Notes under the pieces: generated by a model
Told to the model about the DNA's origin: nothing
Seen by the model: the letters and a program-made list of their open reading frames with translations, nothing else
Databases searched by the model: none
Shown: piece by piece, positions 12,001 through 25,185 of the stretch
How the letters are laid out: every line of letters starts with the position of its first letter
How positions within the stretch are numbered: the first letter of the stretch is position 1
Source of the DNA: Eriocheir sinensis
Taxonomy: Eukaryota > Arthropoda > Malacostraca > Decapoda > Varunidae
Assembly (NCBI RefSeq): GCF_024679095.1
Contig: NW_026111742.1
Location: 223,501-287,500, forward strand
DNA: 64,000 nucleotides
Direction of reading: 5' to 3'
Translations under genes and position numbers: made by a program

Positions 12001-15000
12001 TTGTGCCCGGCGGTGCTCTCTGTTGTTGTGTGTGTGCCCGGCGGTGGTGTCTGTTGTTGTTCTGTGTGTGTGCCCGGCGGTGGTGTCTGTTGTGTGTGTG
12101 TGCCCGGCGGTGGTGTCTGTTTTTGTTTGTGTGTGCCCGGCGGTGGTGTCTGTTGTTGTGTGTGTGTGCCCGGCGGTGTTGTCTGTTGTTGTGTGTGTGT
12201 GCCCGGCGGTGGTGTCTGTTGGTGTGTGTGGGCCGGCGGTTGTGTCTGTTGTTGTGTGTGTGTGCTTGGCGGTGGTGTCTGTTGTTGTGTGTGTGCCCGG
12301 CGGTGGTGTCTGTTGTTGTGTGTGTGTGCCGGCGGTGGTGTCTGTTGTTGTGTGTGTGCCCGGCGGTGGTGTCTGTTGTTGTGTGTGTGTGGCGGTGGTG
12401 TCTGTTGTTGTGTGTGTGTGCCCGGCGGTGGTGTCTGTTGTTGTGTGTGTGCCCGGCGGTGGTGTCTGTTGTTGTGTGTGTGCCCGGCGGGGGTGTCTGT
12501 TGTTGTGTGTGTGGCCGGCGGTGGTGTCTGTTGTTGTGTGTGTGTGCCCGGCGGTGGTGTCTGTTGTTGTGTGTGTGCCCGGCGGTGGTGTCTGTTGTTG
12601 TGTGTGTGCGTGGCGGTGGTGTCTGTTGTTGGGTGTGTGTGCCCGGCAGTGGTATCTGTTGTTCTGTGTGTGTGCTCGGCGGTGGAGTTTGTTGTTGTGT
12701 GTGTGCCCGGCGGTGGTGTCTGTTGTTCTGTGTGTGTGCCGGCGGTGGTGTCTGTTGTTGTGTGTGTGCCCGGCGGTGGTGTCTGTTGTTGTGTGTGTGT
12801 GCCGGCGGTGGTGTCTGTTGTTCTGTGTGTGTTCGGCGGTGGTGTCTGTTGTTCTGTGTGTGTGCCGGCGGTGGTGTCTGTTGTGTGTGTGTGCCCGCGG
12901 TGGTGTCTGTTGTTGTGTGTGTGTGCCGGCGGTGGTGTCTGTTGTGTGTGTGCCCGGCGGTGGTGTCTGTTGTTGTGTGTGTGTGCCCGGCGGTGGTGTC
13001 TGTTGTTGTGTGTGTGCCCGGCGGTGGTGTCTGTTGTTGTGTGTGTGCCCGGCGGTGGTGTCTGTTGTTGTGTGTGTGCCGGTGGTGTCTGTTGTTGTGT
13101 GTGTGTGCCCGGCGGTGGTGTCTGTTGTTGTGTGTGTGTGCCCGGCGGTGGTGTCTGTTGTAGTGTGTGTGTGCCCGGCGGTGGTGTCTGTTGTTGTGTG
13201 TGTGTGCCCGGCGGTGGTGTCTGTTGTTGTGTGTGTGTGCCCGGCGGTGGTGTCTGTTGTTGTGTGTGTGCCCGGCGGTGGTGTCTGTTGTTGTGTGTGT
13301 GCCCGGTGGTGTCTGTTTTGTGTGTGTACCCGGCGGTGGTGTCTGTTGTTCTGTTTGTGTACACGGCGGTGGTGTCTGTTGTTGTGTGGGTGTGCTCGGC
13401 GGTGGTGTCTGTTGTTGTGTGTGTGTGCCCGGCGGTGGAGTCTTTTGTGTGTGTGGGCCCGGCGGTGGTGTCTGGTTTTGTGTGTGGGCCCGGGGGTGGT
13501 GTCTGTTGTACTGTGTGTGTGCCCGGCGGTGGTGTCTGTTGTTGTGTGTGTGTGCCCGGCGGTGGTGTCTGTTGTTGTGTGTGTGTGCCCGGCGGTGGTG
13601 TCTGTTGTTGTGTGTGTGTGCCCGGCGGTGGTGTCTGTTGTTGTGTGTGTGCCCGGCGGTGGTGTCTGTTGTGTGTGTGTGCCCGGCGGTGGTGTCTGTT
13701 GTTGTGTGTGTGTGCCCGGCGGTGGTGTCTGTTGTTTGTGTGTGTGCCCGGCGGTGGTGTCTGTTGTTGTGTGTGTGTGCCCGGCGGTGTTGTCTGTTGT
13801 TGTGTGTGTGTGTGCCCGGCGGTGGTGTCTGTTGTTGTGTGTTCCCGGCGATGGTGTCTGTTGTTGTGTGTGTGTGCCCGGCGGTGGTGTCTGTTGTTGT
13901 GTGTGTGTGTCCGGCGGTGGTGTCTGTTGTTGTGTGTGTGCCCGGCGGTGGTGTCTGTTGTTGTGTGTGTGTGCCCGGGGGTTTGGTGTGTAGTTGTGTG
14001 TGTGTGTGCCCGGCTGTGTTGTCTGTTGTTCTGTGTGTGGTCTCGGCGGTGGTGTCTGTTGTTGTGTGTGTGGTCCCGGCGGTTGTGTGTGTTGTTGTGT
14101 GTGTTCCCGGCGGTGGTGTCTGTTGTTGTGTGTGTGTGCCCGGCGGTGGTGTCTGTTGTTGTGTGTGTGTGCCCGGCGGTGGTGTCTGTTGTTGTGTGTG
14201 TGCCCGGCGGTGGTGTCTGTTGTTGAGTGTGTGTGCCCGGCGGTGGAGTCTGAAGTTGTGTTAGTGAGCCCGGCGGTGGTGTCTGTTGTTGTGTGTGTGT
14301 GCCCGGCGGTGGTGTCTGTTGTTGTTTGTGTGCCCGGCGGTGGTGTCTGTTGTGTGTGTGCCCGGCGGTGGTGTCTGTTGTTGTGTGTGTGTGCCCGGCG
14401 GTGGTGTCTGTTTTTGTGTGTGGCCGGCGGTGGTGTCTGTTGTTGTGTGTGTGTGCCCGGCGGTGGTGTCTGTTGTTGTGTGTGTGTGCCCGGCGGTCGT
14501 GTCTGTTGTTGTGTGTGTGCCCGTGGGTGGTGTCTGTTGTTGTGTGTGTGCCCGGCGGTGGTGTCTGTTGTTGTGTGTGTGTACCCGGCGGTGGTGTCTG
14601 TTGTTGTGTGTGTGTTCGGCGGTGGTGTCTGTTGTTGTGTGCGTGTGCCCGGCGGTGGTGTCTGTGCGTGTGTGTGTGTGCCCGGCGGTGGTGTCTGTTG
14701 TTGGGTGTGTGGGCCCGGCGGTGGGGTCTGTTGTTGTGTGTGTGCCCGGCGGTGGTGTCTGTTGTTGTGTTTGTGTGCCCGGCGGTGGTGTCTGTTGTTG
14801 TTGTGTGTGTGTGTGCCCGGCGGTGGTGTCTGTTGTTGTGTGTGTGTGCCCGGCGGTGGTGTCTGTTGTTGTGTGTGTGTGCCTGGCGGTGGTGTCTGTT
14901 GTTTTGTGAGTGCCCGGCGGTGGTGTCTGTTGTTGTGTGTGTGCCCGGCGGTGGTGTCTGTTGTTGTGTGTGTGTGCCCGGCGGTGGTGTCTGTTGTTGT

Positions 15001-18000
15001 GTGTGTGTGCCCGGCGGTGGTGTCTGTTGTAGTGTGTGTGCCCGGCGGTGGTGTCTGTTGTTGTGTGTGTGCCCGGCGGTGGTGTCTGTTGTTGTGTGTG
15101 TGTGCCGGCGGTTGTGTCTGTTGTTGTGTGTGTGTGCCCGGCGGTGGTGTCTGTTGTTGTGGGTGTGTGCCCGGCGGTGGTGTCTGTTGTTGTACGTGTG
15201 TGCCCGGCGGTGGTGTCTGTTGTTGTGTGTGTGTGCCCGGCGGTGGTGTCTGTTGTTGTGTGTGTGTGCCCGGCGGTGGTGTCTGTTGTTGTGTGTGTGT
15301 GCCCGGCGGTGGTGTCTGTTGTTGTGTGTGTGTCCGGCGGTGGTGTCTGTTGTTGTGTGTGTGTGCCCGGCGGTGGTGTCTGTTGTTGTGTGTGTGTGCC
15401 CGGCGGTGGTGTCTGTTGTTGTGTGTGTGTGCCCGGCGGTGGTGTCTGTTGTTGTGTGTGTGCCCGGCGGTGGTGTCTGTTGTTGTGTGTGTGTGCCCGG
15501 CGGTGGTGTCTGTTGTTGTGTGTGTGTGCCCGGTGGTGTCTGTTGTTGTGTGTGTGTGGCGGTGGTGTCTGTTGGTGTGTGTGTGCCCGGCGGTGGTGTC
15601 TGTTGTTGTGTGTGTGTGCCCGGCGGTGGTGTCTGTTGTTGTGTGTGTGTGCCCGGCGGTGGTGTCTGTTGTTGTGTGTGTGTGCCCGGCGGTGGTGTCT
15701 GTTGTTGTGTGTGTGCCCCGCGGTGGTGTCTGTTGTTGTGTGTGTGTGCCCGGCGGTGGTGTCTGTTGTTGTGTGTGTGTGCCCGGCGGTGGTGTCTGTT
15801 GTTGTGTGTGTGTGCCCGGTGGTGTCTGTTGTTGTGTGTGTGCGGGGCGGTGGTGTCTGTTGTTTTTGTGTGTGTGTGCTTGGCGGTGGTGTCTGTTGTT
15901 GTGTGTGTGTGCCCGGCGGTGGTGTCTGTTGTTGTGTGTGTGTGCACGGCGGTGGTGTCTCTTGTGTGTGTGTGGCAGTGGTGTCTGTTGTTGTGTGTGT
16001 GCCCGGCGGTGGTGTCTGTTGTTGTGTGTGTGCCCGGCGGTGGTGTCTGTTGTTGTGTGTGTGTGCCCGGCGGTGGTGTCTGTTGTTGTGTGTGTGTGCC
16101 CGGCGGTGGTGTCTGTTGTTGTGTGTGTGTGTGCCCGGCGGTGGTGTCTGTTGTTGTGTGTGTGTGCCCGGCGGTGTCTGTTGTTGTGTGTGTGTGATCG
16201 GCGGTGGAGTCTTTTGTGTGTGTGTGTCCCTGCGGTGGTGTTTGTTGTTGTGTGTGTGTGCCGGCGGAGGTGTTTGTTGTTGTGTGCGTGTGTGCCCGGT
16301 GGTGTCTGTTGTTGTGTGTGTGCCCGGCGGTGGTGTCTGTTGTTGTGTGTGTGTGCCCGGCGGTGGTGTCTGTTGTTGTGTGTGTGCCCGGTGATGTCTG
16401 TTGTTGTGTGTGTGCTCGGCGGTGGTGTCTGTTGTTGTGTGTGTGTGTCCGACGGTGGTGTCTGTTGTGTGTGTGTGCCCGGCGGTGGTGTCTGTTGTTG
16501 TGTGTGAGTGCCCGGCGGTGGTGTCTGTTGTTGTGTGTGTGCCGGCGGAGGTGTCTGTTGTTGTGTGTGTGTGCCCGGCGGTGGTGTCTGTTGTTGTGTG
16601 TGTGTGCCCGGCGGTGGTGTCTGTGTTTGTGTGTGTGTGTGCCCTGCGGTGGTGTCTGTTGTTGTGTGTGTGCCCAGCGGTGGTGTCTGTTGTTGTGTGT
16701 GTGTGCCCGGCGGTGGTGTCTGTTGTTGTGTGTGTGTGCCCGGCGGTGGTGTCTGTTGTTGTGTGTGTGTGCCCGGCGGTGGTGTCTGTTGTTGTGTGTG
16801 TGCGCGGCGTTGGTGTCTGTTGTTGTGTGTGTGTGCCCGGCGGTGGTGTCTGTTGTTGTGTGTGTGTGTGCCCGGCGGTGGTGTCTGTTGTTGTGTGTGT
16901 GTGTGCCCGGCGGTGGTGTCTGTTGTTGTGTGTGTGTGCCCGGCGGTGGTGTCTGTTGTTGTGTGTGTGTGCCCGGGGGGGGTGTCTGTTGTTGTGGGAG
17001 TGACCGGCGGTGGTGTGTGTTGTTGTGTGTGTGTGCCCGGCGGTGGTGTCTGTTGTTGTGTGTGTGAGCCCGGCGGTGGTGTCTGTTGTTGTGTGTGTGC
17101 CCGGCGGTGGTGTCTGTTGTTGTGTGTGTGTGCCCGGCGGTGGTGTCTGTTGTTGTGTGTGTGTGCCCGGCGGTGGTGTCTGTTGTTGTGTGTGTGTGCC
17201 CGGCGGTGGTGTCTGTTGTGTGTGTGTGCCCGGCGGTGGTGTCTGTTGTTGTGTGTGTGTGCCCGGCGGTGGTGTTTGTTGTTGTGTGTGTGGGCCCGGC
17301 GGTGGTGTTTGTTGTTGTGTGCGTGTGCCCGGCGGTGGTGTTTGTTTTTGTGTTGTGTGTGTGACCGGCGGTGATGTCTGTTATTGTGAGTGCGTGTGCC
17401 CGGCGGTGGTGTCTGTTCTTGTGTGTGTGTGTGCCCGGCGGTGGTGTCTGTTGTTCTGTGTGTGTGTTCGGCGGTGGTGTCTGTTGTTGTGTGTGTGTGC
17501 CCGGCGGTGGTGTCTGTGGTTGTGTGTGTGTGGCCGGCGGTGGTGTCTGTTGTTGTGTGTGTGCCCGGCGGTGCTGTTTGTTGTTGTGTGTGTGTGCCTG
17601 GCGGTGGTGTCTGTTGTGTGTGTGTGCCCGGCGGTGGTGTCTGATGTTGTGTGTGTGCCCGGTGGTGTCTGTTGTTGTGTGTGTGTGCCCGGCGGTGGTG
17701 TCTGTTGTTGTGTGTGTGTGCCCGGCGGTGGTGTCTGTTGGTGTGTGTGTGCCCGGCGGTGGTGTCTGTTGTTGTGTGTGTGTGCCCGGCGGTGGTGTCT
17801 GTTGTTGTGTGCGTGTGCCCGGCGGTGATGTCTGTTTTTGTGTGTGTGTGTGCCCGGCGCTGGTGTCTGTTTGTGTGTGTGTGTGCCCGGCGGTGGTGTC
17901 TGTTGTTGTGTGTGTGTGCCCGGCGGTGGTGTCTGTTGTTGTGTGTGTGTGCCCGGCGGTGGTGTCTGTTGTTGTGTGTGTGTGCCCGGCGGTGGTGTCT

Positions 18001-21000
18001 GTTGTTGTGTGTGTGTGCCCGGCGGTGGTGTCTGTTGTTGTGTGCGAGTGTGCCCGGCGGTTGTGTCTGTTGTTGTGTGTGTATGCATGGCGGTGGTGTC
18101 TGTTGTTGTGTGTGTTTCCGGCGGTGGTGTCTGTTGTTCTGTGTGTGCCCGCCGGTGGTGTCTGTTGTAGTGTGTGTGCCCGGCGGTGGTGTCTGTTGTT
18201 GTTCTGTGTGTGCCCGGCGGCGGTGTCTGTTGTTGTGTGTGTGCCCGGCGGTGGTGTCTGTTGTTCTGTGTGTGTGCCCGGCGGTGGTGTCTGTTGTTCT
18301 GTGTGTGTGCCCGGCGGTGGTGTCTGTTGTTCTGTGTGTGTACCCGGCCGGTGTGTCTGTTGTTCTGTGGGTGTGCCTGGCGGTGGTGTCTGTTGTTCTG
18401 TGTGTGCCCGGCGGTGGTGTCTGTTGTTCTGTGTGCCCGGCGGTGGTGTCTGTTGTTGTGTGTGTGCCCGGCGGTGGTGTCTGTTGTTCTGTGTGTGTGC
18501 CCGGCGGTGGTGTCTGTTGTTCTGTGTGTGTGCCCGGCGGTGGTGTCTGTTGTTGTGTGTGTGTCCCCGGCGGTGGTGTCTGTTGTTGTGTGTGTGTGCC
18601 CGGCGGTGGTGTCTGTTGTTGTGTGTGTGTTGCCGGCGTAGGTGTCTGTAGTTGTGTGTGTGTGCCCGGCGGTGGTGTCTGTAGTTGTGTGTGTCCTCGG
18701 CGGTGGTGTCTGTTGTTGTGTGTGTGTGCCAGCGGTGGTGTCTGTTGTTGTGTGTGTGCCCGGCGGTGGTGTCTGTTGTTGTGTGTGTGTGCCCGGCGGT
18801 GGTGTCTGTTGTTGTGTGTGTGTGTCCGGCGGTGGTGTCTGTTGTGTGTGCCCGGCGGTGGTGTCTGTTGTTCTGTGTGAGTGTGCCCGGCGGTGGTGTC
18901 GGTGGTGTCTGTAGTTCTGTGTGTGTGCCTGGCGGTGGTGTCTGTTGTTGTGTGTCTGTGCCCGGCGGTGGTGTCTGTTGTTGTGTGTGTGCCCGGCGGT
19001 GGTGTCTGTTGTTGTGTGTGTGTGCCGGCGGTGGTGTCTGTTGTGTGTGTGCCCGCCGGTGGTGTCTGTTGTTGTGTGTGTGCCCTGTGGTGGTGTCTGT
19101 TGTTGTGTGTGTGTGTGCCCGGCGGTGGTGTCTGTTGTTGTGTGTGTGTGCGCCCGGCGGTGGTGTCTGTTGTTGTGTGAGAGACCCCGGCGGGGGTGTC
19201 GGTGGTTGGGGGTGTCTGGCCGGCGGAGGTGTCTGTCGGTGTGTGTGTGTGCCCGGCGGTGGTGTCTGTCGTTGTGTGTGTGTGCCCGGCGGTGGTGTCT
19301 GTTGGTGTGTGTGGGTGCCCGGCGGTGGTGTCTGTTGTTGTGTGTGTGTGCCCGGCGGTGGTGTCTGTTGTTGTGTGTGTGTGATACCCGCTGATGTCTC
19401 TGGTTATGTGTGTGCCCGGCGATGGTGTCTGTTGTTGTGTGTGTGCCCGGCGGTGGTGTCTGTTGTTGTGTGTGTGTGCCCGGCGGTGGTGTGTGTTGTT
19501 GTGTGTGTGTGCCTGGCGGTGGTGTGTGTTGTTGTGTGTGTGATTCCGCGGCTGTGGTGTCTGTTGGTGTGTGTGTGACCCCGGGGCTGGTGTCTGTTGT
19601 TGTGTGTGTGAGCCCCGCGGTGGTGTCTTTTGTTGTGTGTGTGCCCGGCGGTGGTGTCTGTTGTGTGTGTGTGCGCGGCGGTGGTGTGTGTGGTTGTGTG
19701 TGTGTGTGCGCGGCGGGGGTGTGTGGTGGTGTGTGGGTGTGCCCGGCGGTGGTGTCTGTTGTTGTGTGTGTGTGCCCGGCGGTGGTGTCTGTTGTTGTGT
19801 GTGTGTGCCCGGCGGTGGTGTCTGTTGTTGTGTGTGTGCCCGGCGGTGGTGTTTGTTGTTGTGTGTGTGCCCGGCGGTGCTGTTTGTTGTTGTGTGTGCC
19901 CGGCGGTGGTGTCTGTTGTTGTGTGTGTGTACCGGCGGTGGTGTCTGTTGTTGTGTGTGTGCCCGGCGGTGGTGTCTGTTGTTTTGTGTGTGTGCCCGGT
20001 GGTGGTGTCTGTTGTTGTGTGTGTGTGCCCGGCGGTGGTGTCTGTTGTTCTATGTGTTCCCGGCGGTGGTGTCTGTTGTGTGTGTGTGCCCGGCGGTGGT
20101 GTCTGTTGTTCTGTGTGTGTGAACGGCGGTGGTGTCTGTTGTTCTGTGTGTGTTCTTTCCGGTGGTGTCTGTTGTTCTGTGTGTGTGCCCGGCGGTGGTG
20201 TCTGTTGTTCTGTGTGTGTACCGGCGGAGGTGTCTGTTGTTCTTTGTGTGCCCGGCGGTGGTGTCTGTTGTTCTGTGTGTGTGCCCGGCGGTGGTGTCTG
20301 TTGTTCTGTGTGTGTGCCCGGCGGTGGTGTCTGTTGTTCTGTGTGTGTGTTCGGCGGTGGTGTCTGTTGTTCTGTGTGTGTTCCCGGCGGTGGTGTCTGT
20401 TGTTGTGTGTGTGCCCGGCGGTGGTGTTTGTTGTTGTGTGTGTGCCCGGTGGTGGTGTTTGTTAGTGTGTGTGCCCGGCGGTTGTGTATGTTGTTCTGTG
20501 TGTGTGTCCGGCGGTGGTGTCTGTTGTTGTGTGTGTGTGCCCGGCGGTGGTGTCTGTTGTTGTGTGTGTGTGTGCCCGGCGGTGGTGTCTGTTGTTGTGT
20601 GTGTGTGCTTGGCGGTGGTGTCTGTTGTTGTGTGTGTGTGCCCGGCGGTGGTGTCTGTTGTTGTGTGAGTGTGCAAGGCGGTGGTGTCTGTTGTTGTGTG
20701 TGTGTGCCCGGCGTGGTGTCTGTTGTTGTGTGTGTGTGCCCGGCGGTGGTGTCTGTTGTTGTGTGTGTGTGCCCGGCGGTGGTGTCTGTTGTTGTTTGTG
20801 TGTGCCCGGAGGTGGTGTCTGTTGTTGTAAGTGTGTGCCCGGCGGTGGTGTCTGTTGTTGTGTGTGCCCGGCGGTGGTGTCTGTTGTTTGTGTGTGCCCG
20901 GCGGTGGTTTCTGTTGTTGTGTGTGTGTGCCCGGCGGTGGTGTCTGTTGTTGTGTGTGTGCCCGGCGGTGGTGTCTGTTGTGTGTGTGTGCCCGGCGCTG

Positions 21001-22439
21001 GTGTCTGTTGTTGTGTGTGTGTGCCCGGCGGTGGTGTCTAATGTTGTGTGTGTCAGACCGCTGTTGTGGTCTGTAGTTTTTTGTGTGTGTGCCCGGCGGT
21101 GGTGTCTGTTGTTGTGTGTGTGTGCCCGGCGGTGGTGTCTGTTGTTGTGTGTGTGTGCCCGGCGGTGGTGTCTGTTGTTGTGTGGGTGTGGCCGGCGGTG
21201 TGTGTTGTTGTGTGTGTGTGCCCGGCGGTGGTGTCTGTTGTTGTGTGTGTGTGTGCCCGGCGGTGGTGTCTGTTGTTGTGTGTGTGTGCCCGGCGGTGGT
21301 GTCTGTTGTTGTGTGTGTGTGTGCCCGGCGGTGGTGTCTGTTGTTGTGTGTTCCCGGCGGTGGTGTCTGTTGTTGTGTGTGTGTGCTTGGCGGTGGTGTC
21401 TGTTGTTGTGTGTGTGTCCCCGGCGGTGGTGTTTGTTGTTGTGTGAGTGTGCCCGGCGGTGGTGTCTGTTGTTGTGTGTGTGCGGGGTGGTGGTGTTTGT
21501 TGTCATGTGTTTGTGTAACCTGCGGTGGTGTCTGTTGTTGTTTGTGTGTGCACGTCGGTGGTGTCTGTTGTTGTGTGTGTGTGCTCGGCGGTGGTGTCTG
21601 TTGTTGTGTGCCCGGCGGTGGTGTCTGTTGTTGTGTGTGTGCCCGGCCGTGGTGTCTGTTGTTGTGTGTGGGCCCGGCGGTGGTGTCTGTTGTTGTGTGT
21701 GTGTGCCCGGCGGTGGTGTCTGTTGTTGTGTGTGTGTGCCCGGCGGTGGTGTTTGTTGTTGTGTGTGTGTGTTCGGCGGTGGTGTCTGTTGTTGTGTGTG
21801 TGCCCGGCGGTGGTGTCTGTTGTGTGTGTGTGCCCGGCGGTGGTGTCTGTTGTTGTGTGTGTGTGCCCGGCGGTGGTGTCTGTTGTTGTGTGTGTGTGCC
21901 CGGCGGTGGTGTCTGTTGTTGTGTGTGTGTGCCCGGCGGTGGTGTCTGTTGTGTGTTTGGTGTCCCCGGCGGTGGTGTCTGTTTTGTGTGTGTGTTCCCG
22001 GCGGTGGTGTCTGTTGTTGTGTGTGTGTGCCCGGCGGCGTGTCTGTTGTTGTGTGTGTGTGCCCGGCGGTGGTGTCTGTTGTTCTGTGTGTGTGCCCGGC
22101 GGTGGTGTCTGTTGTTGTGTGCGTGTGCCCGGCGGTGGTGTCTGTTGTTGTGTGTGTGTGCCCGGCGGTGGTGTCTGTTGTTGTGTGTGTGCCCGGCGGT
22201 GGTGTCTGTTGTTGTGTGTGTGTGCCCGGCGGTGGTGTCTGTTGTTGTGCGTGTGTGCCCGACGGTGGAGTCTGTTGTTGTGAGCGTGTGCCCGGCGGTG
22301 CTGTTTGTTGTGTGTGTGCCCGGCGGTGGTGTTTGTTGTTGTGTGTGTGTGCCCGGCGGTGGTGTCTGTTGTTGTGTGTGCCCGGCGGTGGTGTCTGTTG
22401 TTGTGTGTGTGTGCCCGGCGGTGGTGTCTGTTGTTGTGT

Positions 22440-23440
22440 GTGTGTGCCCGGCGGTGGTGTCTGTTGTTCTGTGTGTGTACCCGGCAGTGGTGTCTGTTGT
22501 GTGTGTGTATCCGGCGGTGGTGTCTGTTGTTCTGTGTGTGTGCTCGGCGGTGGTGTCTGTTGTTCTGTGTGTGTGCTTGGCGGTGGTGTATGTTGTTCTG
22601 TGTGTGTGCTCGGCGGTGGTGTCTGTTGTTCTGTGTGTACCGTGCGGTGGTGTCTGTTGTTCTGTGTGTGTGCCCGGCGGTGGTGTCTGTTGTTCTATGT
22701 GTTCCCGGCGGTGGTGTCTGTTGTTCTGTGTGTGTTCCTGGCGGTGGTGTCTGTTGTTCTGTGTGTGTGTTCGGCGGTGGTGTCTGTTGTTCTGTGTGTG
22801 TTCCCGGCGGTGGTGTCTGTCATGTGTGTGTGTGCTCGGCGGTGGTGTCTGTTGTTGTGGGTGTTTGCCCGGCGGTGGTGTCTGTTGTTGTGTGTGTGTG
22901 TGCCCGGCGGTGGTGTTTGTTGTTGTGTGCGTGTGCCCGGCGGTGGTGTCTGTTGTTGTGTGTGTGTCCGGCGGTGGTGTCTGTTGTTGTGAGTGCGTGT
23001 GCCCGGCGGTGGTGTCTGTTGTTGTGTGTGTGTGCTTGGCGGTGGTGTCTGTTGTTCTGTGTGTGTACCCGGCGGTGATTTTTGTTTTTGTGCGTGTGCC
23101 CGGCGGTGGTGTCTGTTGTTGTGTGTGTGCCCGGCGGTGGTGTCTGTCGTTCTGGGTGTTTGCCCGGTGGTGGGTGGTGTCTGTCGTCGTGAGTGTGTGC
23201 CCGGCGGTGGTGTCTGTTGTTGTGTGTGTGTGCCCGGCGGTGGTGTCTGTTGTTGTTCGTTTGTGCCCGGCGGTGGTGTCTGTCGTTGTGTGTGTGTGCT
23301 TGGCGTTGGTGTCTGTTGATGTGTGTCTGTGCTTAGCGGTGGTGTCTGTTTTTGTGTTTGTGTGCCCTTTAGTGGTGTCTGTCATTTTGTGGGCGTGCCC
23401 GGCGGTGGTGTCTGTTGCTGTGTGTGTTTGCCCAACGGTG
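22440..23440 (+). repeat. Higher-order block, copy 3, within the minisatellite
   Basis: Shared markers in order are ACCCGGCAGTGG at 22478, TGTCATG at 22817, a GCCCGGTGGTGGGTGG unit at 23162, GCTTGGCGTTGG at 23298, GCTTAGCGG at 23331, CCCTTTAGTGG at 23364 and CCCAACGG near 23431. The last four correspond to the end of blocks 1 and 2 but carry derived changes (CTTGG, CCCTTTAG, CCCAACGG) shared only with copy 4. Confidence 0.8.
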
Positions 23441-24259
23441 GTGTCTGTTGTTGTGTGTGTGTGCCCGGCGGTGGTGTCTGTTGTTGTGTGTGTGCCCGGC
23501 GGTGGTGTCTGTTGTTGTGTGTGTGTCCGGCGGTGGTGTTTGTTGTTGTGTGTGTGTGCCCGGCGGTGGTGTCTGTTGTTGTGTGTGTGTGACCGGCCGT
23601 GTTGTCTGTTGTAGTGTGTGTGCTCGGCGGTGGTGTCTGTTGTTGTGTGTGTGTGCCCGGCGGTGGTGTCTGTTGTTGTGTGTGTGTGCCCGGCGGTGGT
23701 GTCTGTTGTTGTGTGTGTGTGCCCGGCGGTTGTGTGTGTTGTTGTGTGTATGTGCCCGGTGGTTGTGTCTGTTTTTGTGTGTGTGTGCCCGGTGGTGGTG
23801 TCTGTACTTGTGAGTGTGTGCCCGGCGGTTGTGTGTGTTGTTGTGTGTATGTGCCCTGCGGTGGTGTCTGTTGTTGTGTGTGTGTGCCCGGCGGTGGTGT
23901 CTGTTGTTGTGTGCGTGTGCCCGGCCGTGCTGTTTGTTGTTGTGTGTGTGTGCCCGGCGGTGGTGTTTGTTGTTGTGTGTGTGTGCCCGGCGGTGGTGTC
24001 TGTTGTTGTGTGTGTGCCCGACGGTGGTGTCTGTTGTTGTGCGTGTGTGCCCGACTATGGCGTCTGTTGTTGTGTGCGTGTGCCCGGCGGTGCTGTTTGT
24101 TGTTGTGTGTGTGTGCCCGGCGGTGCTGTTTGTTGTTGTGTGTGTGTGCCCGGCGGTGGTGTCTGTTGTTGTGTGTGTGTGCCCGGCGGTGGTGTCTGTT
24201 GTTGTGTGTGAGTGCCCGGCGGTGGTGTCTGTTGTTCTGTGTGTGTTCTCGGCGGTGGT

Positions 24260-25185
24260 GTCTGTTGTTGTGTGTGTGTACCCGGCGGTGGTGTCTTTTG
24301 TTCTGTGTGTGTACCCGGCAGTGGTGTCTGTTGTGTGTGTGTATTCGGCGGTGGTGTCTGTTGTTCTGTATGTGTGCTAGGCGGTGGTGTCTGTTGTTCT
24401 GTGTGTGTTCTCGGCGGTGGTGTATGTTGTTCTGTGTGTGTGCCCGACGGTGGTGTCTGTTGTTCTGTGTGTGTACCCGGCGGTGGTGTCTGTTGTTCTG
24501 TGTGTGTGCCCGGCGGTGGTGTCTGTTGTTCTGTGTGTGTACCCGGCGGTGGTGTCTGTTGTTCTGTGTGTGTTCCTGGCGGTGGTGTCTGTTGTTCTGT
24601 GTGTGTGCTCGGCGGTGGTGTCTGTTGTTGTGTGTGTGTGCCCGGCGGTGGTGTCTGTTGTTGTGTGTGTGTGTGCCCGGCGGTGGTGTTTGTTGTTGTG
24701 TGTGTGTGCCCGGCGGTGGTGTCTGTTGTTGTGAGTGCGTGTGCCCGGCGGTGGTGTCTGTTGTTGTGTGTGTGTGCTTGGCGGTGGTGTCTGTTGTTCT
24801 GTGTGTACCCGGCGGTGGTGTCTGTTGTTGTGTGTGTGTGCCCGGCGGTGGTGACTGTTGTTGTGTGTGTGTGGCCGGCGTAGGTGTCTGTCGTTCTGGG
24901 TGTTTGCCCGGTGGTGGGTGGTGTCTGTCGTCGTGAGTGTGTGCCCGGTGGTTGTGTCTCTATTTGTTTGTGTGTGCCCGGCGGTGGTGTCTGTTGTTGT
25001 TCGTTTGTGCCCGGCGGTGGTGTCTGTCGTTGTGTGTGTGTGCTTGGCGTTGGTGTCTGTTGATGTGTGTCTGTGCTTAGCGGTGGTGTCTGTTTTTGTG
25101 TTTGTGTGCCCTTTAGTGGTGTCTGTCATTTTGTGGGCGTGCCCGGCGGTGGTGTCTGTTGCTGTGTGTGTTTGCCCAACGGTGG
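24260..25185 (+). repeat. Higher-order block, copy 4, within the minisatellite
   Basis: This is a tandem partner of copy 3, offset by about 1.83 kb at its start (ACCCGGCAGTGG at 24311) and about 1.74 kb at its end (GCTTAGCGG at 25075, CCCTTTAGTGG at 25108, CCCAACGG near 25173). The odd GCCCGGTGGTGGGTGG unit recurs at 24903. The changing offset means units were lost or gained inside the pair after duplication. Confidence 0.8.

Noticed and set aside
9738..15947. Very long open frames (up to about 2069 codons) with 11-residue T/Q/P/H-rich or C/V/R-rich repeats
   Set aside because: All frames on both strands are open because the 33-bp unit lacks stops and is a multiple of three. Frame changes occur wherever TG number varies. 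There are no gene signals, so these are translations of the minisatellite, not proteins.
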